A stretch of 37,736 nt of DNA from Lachnospiraceae bacterium (GTDB lineage: Bacteria; Bacillota; Clostridia; Lachnospirales; Lachnospiraceae), in assembly GCA_015057825.1 (NCBI GenBank), contig SVDN01000021.1, positions 1 through 37,736 on the forward strand. Direction: 5' to 3'. The notes beneath the pieces were generated by a model. It was given only the letters and a program-made list of their open reading frames with translations. It had not been told where the DNA came from and did not search any database. Below, piece after piece: positions 8,001-15,911 of the stretch. The position numbers and the translations under genes were made by a program. Numbering within the stretch: position 1 is the first letter of the stretch; each line of letters opens with the position of its first letter.

Positions 8001-10643
8001 CTATTTTATTAATTCAATTTTTTCTTTAAATCTGCCCGGGGTTAGCTTTATTATTTTATTGCAGATTTCGGCATTTGCTTCGATTCCCGGCGGTATCTCG
8101 CCGGCAATCTCTAAGGAGTTATCTTTTAATTTCCAAGAAAATTTCAAGTTTCCGAAAGAAGTCTTAAAGTTCGAGTCAGCACTGTTGATACCTATGTCAT
8201 AGTCAGGTTTCAAAAGAACTTTTTTATATCCCGCACCTACAGGGATAATACCGCCTATATGGCGATAAATAAAGTCGCCGACACAGCCGAAGGCATAATG
8301 GTTATACGAGGAGTTTGTAACCTCACCGTCCGGCTTTATGGCACACCAGTTTTCCCAGATGCTTGTCGCACCCTTTTCAACCATATATAGCCATGATGGC
8401 GCCTTTTTTTGAAACAACAATTTATAGGCAGCCTCCTTTTCACCGTTTTCGTATAAAATATCCAAAAGATATGAAACGGAGGAAAAACCCGTATTTAAAA
8501 CAAAGCCGTCGTCTTTAATTATGTCAACCAGTTTTTTTACAAGCTTTTCTTTAAGCTTGCCGGAAACCGCACCGCTTTTAAGAACCATTACATACAAGCC
8601 CTGGAGCTTTGAATCTCCCACGCTTCCGTCTTCTTTGACATATTCTTTTGCAATGGCATTTCTTATGTTTTCAAGAAGCTCTTCTTTGCTTTTTATATAT
8701 TCGTCCGAAATATCATAAGAATTGTCCTTAAGGACTTTGCATACATTTATAAACGCCTCGGTGCTGATTGCGTAAAATGCGCTTCCCACAATGGCCGATG
8801 TCTCTTTTGTACCTATGGCAACTCCGTCGGGAAGTTCCCTAAGAGACGGTATAAGCCAATCCCCAAAATGGAATTGATTATCCCACAAAAACTTATTGTC
8901 TTTCTTTTCATTGCATTTATTTTCCACATAAGAAAGCCAAAGTTTCATGGCATCAAAATTTTCTTTTAAAATCTCTATATCACCGTATATGTTGTAGAGA
9001 TAGCAAGGCACAAGTACACATGCGTCCGACCAGCCTGCGGAAGAATTGCAGCCGCTCATCATCATTTGCGTTTTCTCTTGTTTTGGCAAGTTCGGAATAA
9101 TTATAGGTACCTCACCGGACTCATATTGTTCAAGGCGAAGATTTTTAAGCCATGCGGATAAAAAGGCCCTGAGATCAAAAAGGAAACAACCGGTTTTTGC
9201 AAAAACCTGTATATCTCCGGTCCAACCCATTTTCTCTCTTTGAGGGCAATCCGTCGGAATGGAAATAAAATTGGACGCAGCGCTTGTTGCGATATTTCTT
9301 TGCAATTGATTTATATCTTCGTTATCGCACGTAAAGCTTCCGCTTACAACCATGGCGCTGGTTATCATAATTCCCTTAGCGGATATGATATTTTCCTTCG
9401 CTGTTCCTTTTATTCTTACATATCTGAATCCGTGATAAGTAAAAGCCGGCTCAAAGACTTGTGTGCCTTCTTTGCAAACAAGCACATCTTTTTGGTCTTT
9501 GTTTCTTCCCAAAATATTATTAATAAAATTGCCGTCTTTATCCAAAACTTCCGAATGCTCGAAAGTTACAACATCGCCTGAATTTGCCTTGATTTCGATT
9601 CTTAAAACACCCGCAAATACTTTTCCGAAATCAAGAATCAAATCTCCTCGATTATCGTAAAAGATTTCCTTTGTTTCCAATTCGCAAATGGGAACTATGG
9701 GGTCTGTTGGCTGAGCTTCCAAATTGGACATGTCAAAGTCCGCAATCTCCACATTTTCATCTTCTTTATCCGGCTCAAATGTGTTATCCCACTTTTCACC
9801 TATAAACAAATCCGAATATTCTATCTTGCAATCATTGGATACAAAAGAATCGTCGGATGCTATTATTTCCTTGCTTCCGTCGGCATATGTCAATTCAAGC
9901 TGCATTATAAAAGCGAGCCTGTCGCCATAGTTACAGCTGTCTCCCGACAAGCCGACGCGACCGATCCACCAGCCGTCCGCAAGATATATTTCCAACTCGT
10001 TTTCGCCTTTTTTAAGGAAACTTTCCGCAAGGTAAGTTTGGTAATAAAGCTGTTTTTTATAAGCAGATGTTTCCGGTGCGAGTCTTCTTTGAGAAATGTC
10101 TTCTCCGTTGCATTTAATCTTATAAACGCCATGTGCGCTTGCATAGATTCTCGCACAAGCAATATCGTTTTCTATAAAAAATTTTTTCTTAATCAGCTTG
10201 GGCCTTCTAAGCCTTGCTTCGCCACCGCCAAAATCCACATTTCCCGATATCATATCTTCAAAAGAAATCTCTTTTTCGGAAATTGCATTTTCTTGTTTGG
10301 GCTCAATCCAGTTAGCCATCCAAGCGCTTCCCAAAAAAGCGCTTTCGAAGGAAGTCACAACTTTTGATGCGGGACGCTCATCCTCATTTTCCCAAATCTC
10401 CAAGGCAACGTTGTATTTGCTTTTGGCTTCAAGCTTCTTTCCCGCATATTTTATGAAATTATTTCCTTCATAATTCTTCTTTCCCGTGTCCCAGACTATC
10501 TCCCCGCCTTTTTTTACCACTATTCTTAAGGCTGAAAGTTTTTCTCCTTTTTCGCACTCTGCCGTAAAGTGAAAAACAGGGTTTGTATCATCTATCCCTA
10601 TTGGGTTGATTCGTCCGTTAACATCAATACTTTTGATGTTCAT
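8001..10643 (-). CDS. Glycoside hydrolase family 78 alpha-L-rhamnosidase
   Basis: An 880-aa intracellular alpha-L-rhamnosidase, without a signal peptide. Order: N-terminal Ig-like domain (about 1-105), a beta-sandwich sugar-binding domain (about 140-310), a further beta domain (about 325-430), the (alpha/alpha)6 barrel (about 435-790) and a C-terminal beta domain. The family signature is DCPQREKMGWTGD (465-477). Glu470 corresponds to the general acid, and Glu764 in SIWENW to the general base, of characterised GH78 enzymes. AGGAG lies 11 nt before the ATG. The gene follows the second permease gene by 47 nt. Its presence gives the best clue to the locus substrate: a rhamnosylated glycoside or a pectin (rhamnogalacturonan) fragment. 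Confidence 0.95.
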   Translation of the reverse strand: MNIKSIDVNGRINPIGIDDTNPVFHFTAECEKGEKLSALRIVVKKGGEIVWDTGKKNYEGNNFIKYAGKKLEAKSKYNVALEIWENEDERPASKVVTSFESAFLGSAWMANWIEPKQENAISEKEISFEDMISGNVDFGGGEARLRRPKLIKKKFFIENDIACARIYASAHGVYKIKCNGEDISQRRLAPETSAYKKQLYYQTYLAESFLKKGENELEIYLADGWWIGRVGLSGDSCNYGDRLAFIMQLELTYADGSKEIIASDDSFVSNDCKIEYSDLFIGEKWDNTFEPDKEDENVEIADFDMSNLEAQPTDPIVPICELETKEIFYDNRGDLILDFGKVFAGVLRIEIKANSGDVVTFEHSEVLDKDGNFINNILGRNKDQKDVLVCKEGTQVFEPAFTYHGFRYVRIKGTAKENIISAKGIMITSAMVVSGSFTCDNEDINQLQRNIATSAASNFISIPTDCPQREKMGWTGDIQVFAKTGCFLFDLRAFLSAWLKNLRLEQYESGEVPIIIPNLPKQEKTQMMMSGCNSSAGWSDACVLVPCYLYNIYGDIEILKENFDAMKLWLSYVENKCNEKKDNKFLWDNQFHFGDWLIPSLRELPDGVAIGTKETSAIVGSAFYAISTEAFINVCKVLKDNSYDISDEYIKSKEELLENIRNAIAKEYVKEDGSVGDSKLQGLYVMVLKSGAVSGKLKEKLVKKLVDIIKDDGFVLNTGFSSVSYLLDILYENGEKEAAYKLLFQKKAPSWLYMVEKGATSIWENWCAIKPDGEVTNSSYNHYAFGCVGDFIYRHIGGIIPVGAGYKKVLLKPDYDIGINSADSNFKTSFGNLKFSWKLKDNSLEIAGEIPPGIEANAEICNKIIKLTPGRFKEKIELIK

Positions 10644-10690
10644 TTCAATTTATTCTCCTAAAAATTCTAAAGAGGGTTGCAAAGAGGCGC

Positions 10691-11707
10691 TTAGTTCCCA
10701 CCGCTTTGCTTTTCTAATCTTTTTGCTTTTAATTTTTCAAGTTTTTCCTTAAACATCTTCTGTTCAACCAAAATATAGCTGTTTGAAGAATAGATAAGGA
10801 ATACCATTACTATTACGCCGTTTAAAACGGTTATAATTGATGATGAGCATCCAAGCCATGTAAGACCCGATGTAATAAAGGCCTGAGTGATGGCACCGAT
10901 AAAGATACCGATTGGCTTCGATGAGTATTTTTCAATAACTCCTCCGATAAACAACGGAAGGAATGCTGTCATAAAGTATGAAGAACTGGAAAGTCCCGTT
11001 TCCGGATCTACGATTCCGTATTTACTGATAAATACGCATCCCGCAACACCAAGTAAAACACCTGCGATGATATAGCAAATAAGGGCGTTTTTCTTTTCGT
11101 TGATACCAACATCCGTCGCGATTTTTTGTCCTGTTTGAAGAGCCTTCCAATTGTATCCCAATTTTGTGTAATCCATTATGATAACCATAATGGCAACAAC
11201 AATGATAATGAGAATCAAAGCATTTGGAAAACTTGCAAATTTAAGCATATCGGTCTTACCTATAAGTCTTATTCCCTTAGCATTGCTGAAAACAAAGCCC
11301 ACAGCCTCGTAAATCATTGCAAGTCCCAAAGAAACAACCATAGGTGTAAGGCCCAAAAGAATGTAAACAAGTCCGGAAATAGCTCCTATTATTGCCCCGG
11401 CAATCATTGTAGCTATCAAAAGACCTGCTGCCGTAAATCCCATGTCTTTAGCTATTGTTCCGCCGATAATTATGGAAAGGACCAATGTAGCACCTACGGA
11501 AAAGTCAAATCTTCCCGTTTGAAGGTTAATTGACATAGCAAGTGCTATAAGTCCGCTAAATACCGATGTGTAAATAATTGTCTTAATGTCATCGCCGACA
11601 CCGAAGCCCGCGTGACCTGTTGCATTGCATAATATGAAAAAGAATAAATAAACCACTACAGGTATTATTAAACTCATTATTACGCGTTTCAAAATGTTTT
11701 TTGCCAT
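10691..11707 (-). CDS. CUT2-type sugar ABC transporter permease (second of two)
   Basis: A 338-aa integral membrane protein of the RbsC/BPD_transp_2 family. About ten hydrophobic segments are visible, beginning VIMSLIIPVVVYLFFFIL. The family-typical NLQTGRFDFSVGATLVLS and GVLLGVAGCVFISKYG segments are present. The C-terminus is basic (KEKLEKLKAKRLEKQ). It probably pairs with the permease at 13050-14018 as a heterodimer, since the operon has two different permeases and one fused ATPase. It follows the binding-protein gene after an 83-nt gap that contains a hairpin. Confidence 0.92.
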   Translation of the reverse strand: MAKNILKRVIMSLIIPVVVYLFFFILCNATGHAGFGVGDDIKTIIYTSVFSGLIALAMSINLQTGRFDFSVGATLVLSIIIGGTIAKDMGFTAAGLLIATMIAGAIIGAISGLVYILLGLTPMVVSLGLAMIYEAVGFVFSNAKGIRLIGKTDMLKFASFPNALILIIIVVAIMVIIMDYTKLGYNWKALQTGQKIATDVGINEKKNALICYIIAGVLLGVAGCVFISKYGIVDPETGLSSSSYFMTAFLPLFIGGVIEKYSSKPIGIFIGAITQAFITSGLTWLGCSSSIITVLNGVIVMVFLIYSSNSYILVEQKMFKEKLEKLKAKRLEKQSGGN

Positions 11708-11741
11708 CTTAGTAACCCTCTTTAAAACTCTTTAATCTCAT

Positions 11742-11771
11742 CCTTCGAGGGGGCATTTGCCCGCCTCAAAG
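11742..11771 (-). other. Intercistronic hairpin downstream of the binding-protein gene
   Basis: On the minus strand, CTTTGAGGCGGGC, loop AAAT and GCCCCCTCGAAGG form a GC-rich stem with two single-base bulges. It begins 20 nt past the binding-protein stop codon. The bases after it are ATGAGATTAAAG, so there is no U-tract and it is not a normal terminator. Stem-loops in this position commonly protect the 3' end of binding-protein mRNA and raise its level over the permease. That role is inferred. Confidence 0.6.
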
Positions 11772-11790
11772 AACAAGTTTTTTCTTTTAA

Positions 11791-12963
11791 TTAGATTGCA
11801 CTTACATCAAGTGAGTAGTAGAAGTCCTGAATATCTTCAAGTGTTACATCAGGATTGAACTCACCGAGAAGATTTGAAAGTTCGTCAGCCGATACATAGT
11901 ATTCGCCTGCAGCATGTTTGTCATAAATTGTGTTGTAAGTATCAACATCCGTTACAACCCAACGATTTACCAAAATTTTTGCTGCTGTACCATCAGCGTT
12001 TTTGTTTAAGTCATTGTGACCTGTTACGGCATTTAAAATAGCTGTTATAGCATTACCGAATACTACTTCTTCACAGTCGTAAACAACAACGGAAATAAGG
12101 TTGCCCATGAAATCTTTGTATGTATCGCCTACTTCACCGATTGTTGCAAGATGCATTGTTTCAGCTTTTCCTGCTTCCATGATTGGCTGGAAGAGAGCTG
12201 CTGCGTTAAATGAAACTGCTGCGCCGTCATAGTCGCCCGCAAGTTTGGCACCTACTGCTGCAGTAAAGTCGTCTGTTCCCGGCCATCCTTCGATGATATC
12301 GGTTGCAGGATCGAATTTGATTGTTGATCCTTCAGCCTGAGCCTGAGCAATACCTGCTTCAAAACCTGCCTGACGATCCAAGAACATCTGTACACCGAAT
12401 GCTGTACCGCCGCTGCAGTAGAAGATGTGGTTTACTTCGCCTGATTTACCCATCTGGTAACCCATTTCATAACCGCCTAAGTAGTCGCCGTTTTCTGTTG
12501 CACCGTCTTCAATGAATGTATAGCAGCCTATGTAAAGATCTTCATTTTTTACATCATCGTAGTACTGCTCTGTTCCCCAGTAATACATTCCCTGATCCAT
12601 ACAATGTTTGATAGCTTCGGCACCTGCTAAGTTGTAGTAACCGATGATAGCTTTGCATCCTGCTGCCGCACATGAATCAATGAAGTCCATTTCCGCTTCA
12701 GGTGATTCAAGTGATTCGGATGTAATAAGTTCGATGTTGTAATATTCGGATAAATAATCAACATAGTCCTTAAAAGCAAGATACTGATCGTCTGCGGTAT
12801 CGTAAACTTCCATACCGATTTTGATTGTCTCTTCCGGCCAAGAGCCGTCAAGACCCGCTTCCGATGAGCCACCGCCTGCGCTACTGCCGCCATTATCGCA
12901 TCCCGCAAGAAGAGCAAGACACATAAGAGCGCATAACAACATTGCTAAAATACGTTTTTTCAT
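11791..12963 (-). CDS. Sugar ABC transporter substrate-binding lipoprotein
   Basis: A 390-aa periplasmic-binding-protein-fold lipoprotein. Signal peptide MKKRILAMLLCALMCLALLA is followed by lipobox LAGC with Cys22 and a Ser/Gly-rich linker. The body has the type-I sugar-binding layout (ribose/galactose-binding class), for example DSCAAAGCKAIIGYYNLAGAEAIKHC. The start at 12963 is chosen because GGAGGTAAAGAA lies directly upstream and the signal peptide begins there; an ATG 33 nt further upstream lacks support. The ligand cannot be predicted. It sits between the two permease genes. Confidence 0.93.
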   Translation of the reverse strand: MKKRILAMLLCALMCLALLAGCDNGGSSAGGGSSEAGLDGSWPEETIKIGMEVYDTADDQYLAFKDYVDYLSEYYNIELITSESLESPEAEMDFIDSCAAAGCKAIIGYYNLAGAEAIKHCMDQGMYYWGTEQYYDDVKNEDLYIGCYTFIEDGATENGDYLGGYEMGYQMGKSGEVNHIFYCSGGTAFGVQMFLDRQAGFEAGIAQAQAEGSTIKFDPATDIIEGWPGTDDFTAAVGAKLAGDYDGAAVSFNAAALFQPIMEAGKAETMHLATIGEVGDTYKDFMGNLISVVVYDCEEVVFGNAITAILNAVTGHNDLNKNADGTAAKILVNRWVVTDVDTYNTIYDKHAAGEYYVSADELSNLLGEFNPDVTLEDIQDFYYSLDVSAI

Positions 12964-13049
12964 TTCTTTACCTCCATTTTTTTGTGCATATACCAATCTC
13001 CTCTTAAATAAGTGTTGATACAGCGTTTAGATTATGAAAAAATTTATTA

Positions 13050-14018
13050 TTATCTCGGCAAGAGCTTACCTCTGTAGCTAAAGCTCGAGATTAATACAAC
13101 CACAATAAAGATTACACCTCTGAAAATCTGGATTTGTCCCGTATCCAGTCCCATAATTGAAAGTCCGCTGTTAAGTATGGTAATTGTTGCGGCACCCAGT
13201 ATACCTGCGCTGATTTTCGATTTCGGACCTCCCGATAAAGGCATACCGCCAAGTACCAAGGCAACCATAACATCATTACCCACACCGCTTGCCGTGGAAC
13301 CGCCGACGGTTCTTGTTCTTATCATGATAAGAAATGCGGCAATGGCGAAACCTATGGCACAGATTACAAATACGGTAATTGTCGTCTTTTTTGTGCTGAT
13401 ACCGCTTTGTTTTGCTGAAACAATATTGCCGCCCATGTTTTTAACTTTCACACCCAAGGATGTGTAGTTAAACAAAATCAAGCAAACAACAAAGAAGCCC
13501 GCAAGGCAGATAATATTGATAATTGATATTTCGTTAAAAGAAAACTCTCTTACGGGTGTAACGGCGTTTCTTAAATACAAGGTTGTTTCGCTTCCCAGTA
13601 TTACAAGCACCGCTGCCGAAAGTACCGATCCCAAAACGATTGTAAATATAAAGAAAGGTACATTAACAAGGGATGCAAACACGCCTTTCATAATTCCGAA
13701 TGCAAGTGAAACTATGATTACCACAATAAGTCCCACGAAAAGACTTCCGGTTTTTATTGTGGCCATGCCTCCCAGCACCGCCGCAAAACATATACAACCC
13801 GTAACGGATATATCAAAGAATCCCGCACCGAATACAAATATGGAACCGATGGTGGCAAGAGCCGTAACGATTATCTGACAAGTAAGTGACTGTAAGTTTG
13901 TTACACTGTAAAGTTTTCCGTTTGTTAATAGGCCAAATATAACGCATACGGCAATTAGTCCGATGTAAGGGGCAAGATTACCGATTAATTTAGCATTTAA
14001 TTTTTTCGTCTTCATCAT
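13050..14018 (-). CDS. CUT2-type sugar ABC transporter permease (first of two)
   Basis: A 322-aa RbsC-like membrane permease with about eight to ten hydrophobic segments. It contains the family pattern FGAGFFDISVTGCICFAAVLGGM and the loop VALVLGGMPLSGGPKSKISAGILGA. The latter matches the conserved glycine-rich segment near the ATPase-coupling region in this family. Its ribosome binding site (AGGGGGAAG) overlaps the end of the ATPase gene, whose stop codon is 8 nt upstream, so the two are translationally coupled. The ATG three bases further on is an equally possible start. Confidence 0.92.
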   Translation of the reverse strand: MMKTKKLNAKLIGNLAPYIGLIAVCVIFGLLTNGKLYSVTNLQSLTCQIIVTALATIGSIFVFGAGFFDISVTGCICFAAVLGGMATIKTGSLFVGLIVVIIVSLAFGIMKGVFASLVNVPFFIFTIVLGSVLSAAVLVILGSETTLYLRNAVTPVREFSFNEISIINIICLAGFFVVCLILFNYTSLGVKVKNMGGNIVSAKQSGISTKKTTITVFVICAIGFAIAAFLIMIRTRTVGGSTASGVGNDVMVALVLGGMPLSGGPKSKISAGILGAATITILNSGLSIMGLDTGQIQIFRGVIFIVVVLISSFSYRGKLLPR

Positions 14019-14026
14019 TCTTCCCC

Positions 14027-15532
14027 CTAGATCATAACGTTAATAATGTCATTTTCCGAAAGTTCTTTGCTGCGCATAAATTCTCCCGCCAAAGAACCGT
14101 CTTTCAAAATCAAGAGCCTGTCACTCATTCCTATAAGTTCCGTAAGTTCTTCGGAAATCATGACAATGGATTTGCCCTCTTTTCTCATTTTGTCTATAAG
14201 GTCGTACATAGCTGCTTTTACGCCGATATCGACACCACGGGTCGGACAGTCCAAAATCAAAATATCGCAATCTCGTCCTACCCATTTGCCGAAAACAACT
14301 TTTTGCTTGTTACCACCCGACAAATACTGAACTTCCTGATTAATGGATGCACATTTTATGGATAAAGCATCTTTTTGCTTGTTTACATAATTCTTGGCAT
14401 CTTTCGGCAAAAGGAAAGGTCCCTTTTGCACCTTGTCATAACCTGCCGCAAGTATGTTATCTTTAATACTTGCCGTAAGAACCAAGGCTTCCGTATCACG
14501 ATTCTTGGAAACATATCCGTATCCGTGAAGAAGTGCGCTTCTCGGAGATGTGATTGTGTCACCTGTTTTTACGTCCGTTACTTTGCCTTCCAAAATCTTT
14601 TCTTCCCCGAAGAGAGCCCTTCCAAGCTCGTGCATACCGCAATGAGAAAGACCACCGATACCTAGGATTTCGCCCTTATGAAGCTCCATGGAAAAGTCCA
14701 TAAGCATGCCTGTACCGGTTGTAATGGATTCGGCTTTCAAAACAACTTCGTCGCTTATTTTTCCGCCATAATCTTCACGATAATAATGCTCGCTCATTTC
14801 ACGGCCAACCATATATCGCTTAATAACATCTTCCTTCATTTCATCTTTGTTTAATGTTGTTATAAGCTTGCCGTCCCTAAGGACCGTCAAAGTATCGCAA
14901 GTCTCTATAAGTTCTTCCAGGTCGTGAGATATAAATACAACCGCCTTGTTGTCATCTCTCATTCTTCTCATAATGTCATAGATGATTTCTCTTCCGTGCT
15001 GAGATAGTGCCGTTGTTGTTTCGTCCACAACCAACATTTCCGGATTCTCGTACATAACCTTTGCGATTTCCACCAGTTTTCTGTCCTGCATATTTAATGA
15101 ATCAATCGGTGCAGCGGGATTAACATCGTAAAAACGAATATTATCCAAAACTTTTCTTGCTTCCGCATTCATTTTTCTCTTGCTGATTAAACCTGCCTTT
15201 TTAAACCGTCCCTCTTCACCCAGGAAAATATTTTGCGCAACGGAAATACCGGAAACCGTTCCCTGTTCCTGAACAATCATTCCGATTCCCGCCTTGGCAC
15301 CTTCAATCATGGTAGAAGGTTTATGGGCTTGTCCCTTAAAAAACATTTCACCTGATGTTGCCGGCTGCATTCCGGCCGCTATGGATGTTATGGTAGATTT
15401 ACCGGATCCGTTTTCGCCTATCAAGCCTGTTATTTGTCCTCTGTAAACTTTGAAGTCCACTTCGTCCAAAGCTATGGTAGGTCCAAAATGTTTAGAAAGC
15501 TTCTTTGCTTCGAAAAGCAATTCCTTTTCCAT
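14027..15532 (-). CDS. CUT2-type sugar ABC transporter ATP-binding protein (fused tandem ATPase)
   Basis: A 501-aa RbsA/MglA-type protein with two ABC domains. The first has Walker A GENGSGKST (39-47), signature-like NMQDRKLVEIAKV, and Walker B MLVVDETTTAL. The second has a degenerate P-loop (GIGGLSHCGMHELGRALFG), which is normal for this class, then signature YLSGGNKQKVVFGKW and Walker B ILILDCPTRGVDIG. It is the first gene of the operon, with AAAGGAGAGAG before the ATG, and is divergent from the AraC-GH39 regulator. Substrates of the class are usually monosaccharides, though some members move small glycosides. Confidence 0.95.
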   Translation of the reverse strand: MEKELLFEAKKLSKHFGPTIALDEVDFKVYRGQITGLIGENGSGKSTITSIAAGMQPATSGEMFFKGQAHKPSTMIEGAKAGIGMIVQEQGTVSGISVAQNIFLGEEGRFKKAGLISKRKMNAEARKVLDNIRFYDVNPAAPIDSLNMQDRKLVEIAKVMYENPEMLVVDETTTALSQHGREIIYDIMRRMRDDNKAVVFISHDLEELIETCDTLTVLRDGKLITTLNKDEMKEDVIKRYMVGREMSEHYYREDYGGKISDEVVLKAESITTGTGMLMDFSMELHKGEILGIGGLSHCGMHELGRALFGEEKILEGKVTDVKTGDTITSPRSALLHGYGYVSKNRDTEALVLTASIKDNILAAGYDKVQKGPFLLPKDAKNYVNKQKDALSIKCASINQEVQYLSGGNKQKVVFGKWVGRDCDILILDCPTRGVDIGVKAAMYDLIDKMRKEGKSIVMISEELTELIGMSDRLLILKDGSLAGEFMRSKELSENDIINVMI

Positions 15533-15911
15533 AATGCTCTCTCCTTTTTTTATTTCGTTAGGTCTAATATTAGCAATCTTTTTTTGATGAGTTGTCCTTA
15601 AAAATATGCAAAAAAGATTTGGATTAAAACTTGTCTTGATTCACAAAGGCAATTAGATATTATTTTTTTAGTTATTTTTAAAAATATTTATTATAATTTT
15701 GGACATGATAATTTTGCCTATTGATAAATCAGGAAAGATTTCTTATAATTTTAAATATGATAGCAAAATAAATAATATATTATGTCGACAAGTTGACATT
15801 TTTGTTTATTGTATACAATCAGCTAAGAGCCGGCAACTATACCAATCTTATTTTTGCGGACAAGCAATCTGTAACTATTTACGAAAAATTTATCATTTCA
15901 GAGGAATAGAT
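15533..15911. promoter_or_regulatory. Divergent control region between the importer operon and the regulator gene
   Basis: This 379-nt AT-rich stretch holds no convincing gene. It must carry the promoters of the minus-strand sugar operon and the plus-strand regulator. The word GACAAGTT occurs at 15787-15794 on the plus strand and in inverted orientation at 15628-15635 (AACTTGTC). Partial copies are GGACAA, inverted, near 15590-15600 and GGACAAGC near 15859. These are candidate regulator sites. For the operon, TTGCCT with TTTAAT 18 nt away (around 15620-15650, minus strand) is a possible but weak promoter. Confidence 0.55.
15793..15819 (+). promoter_or_regulatory. Candidate promoter and palindromic operator of the regulator gene
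   Basis: A perfect -35 TTGACA (15793-15798) is followed by TACAAT (15814-15819), but the spacer is only 15 nt, shorter than optimal. The -10 lies within the 12-bp palindrome ATTGTATACAAT (15808-15819), which could be an operator. The short spacer is consistent with a promoter that needs an activator, but this is inference. Confidence 0.45.

Noticed and set aside
15699-15911. 71-residue N-terminal extension of the AraC-GH39 protein
   Set aside because: The frame is open, but no ribosome binding site supports the upstream ATGs, the predicted promoter lies inside this stretch, and the cupin domain begins only after the ATG at 15912.
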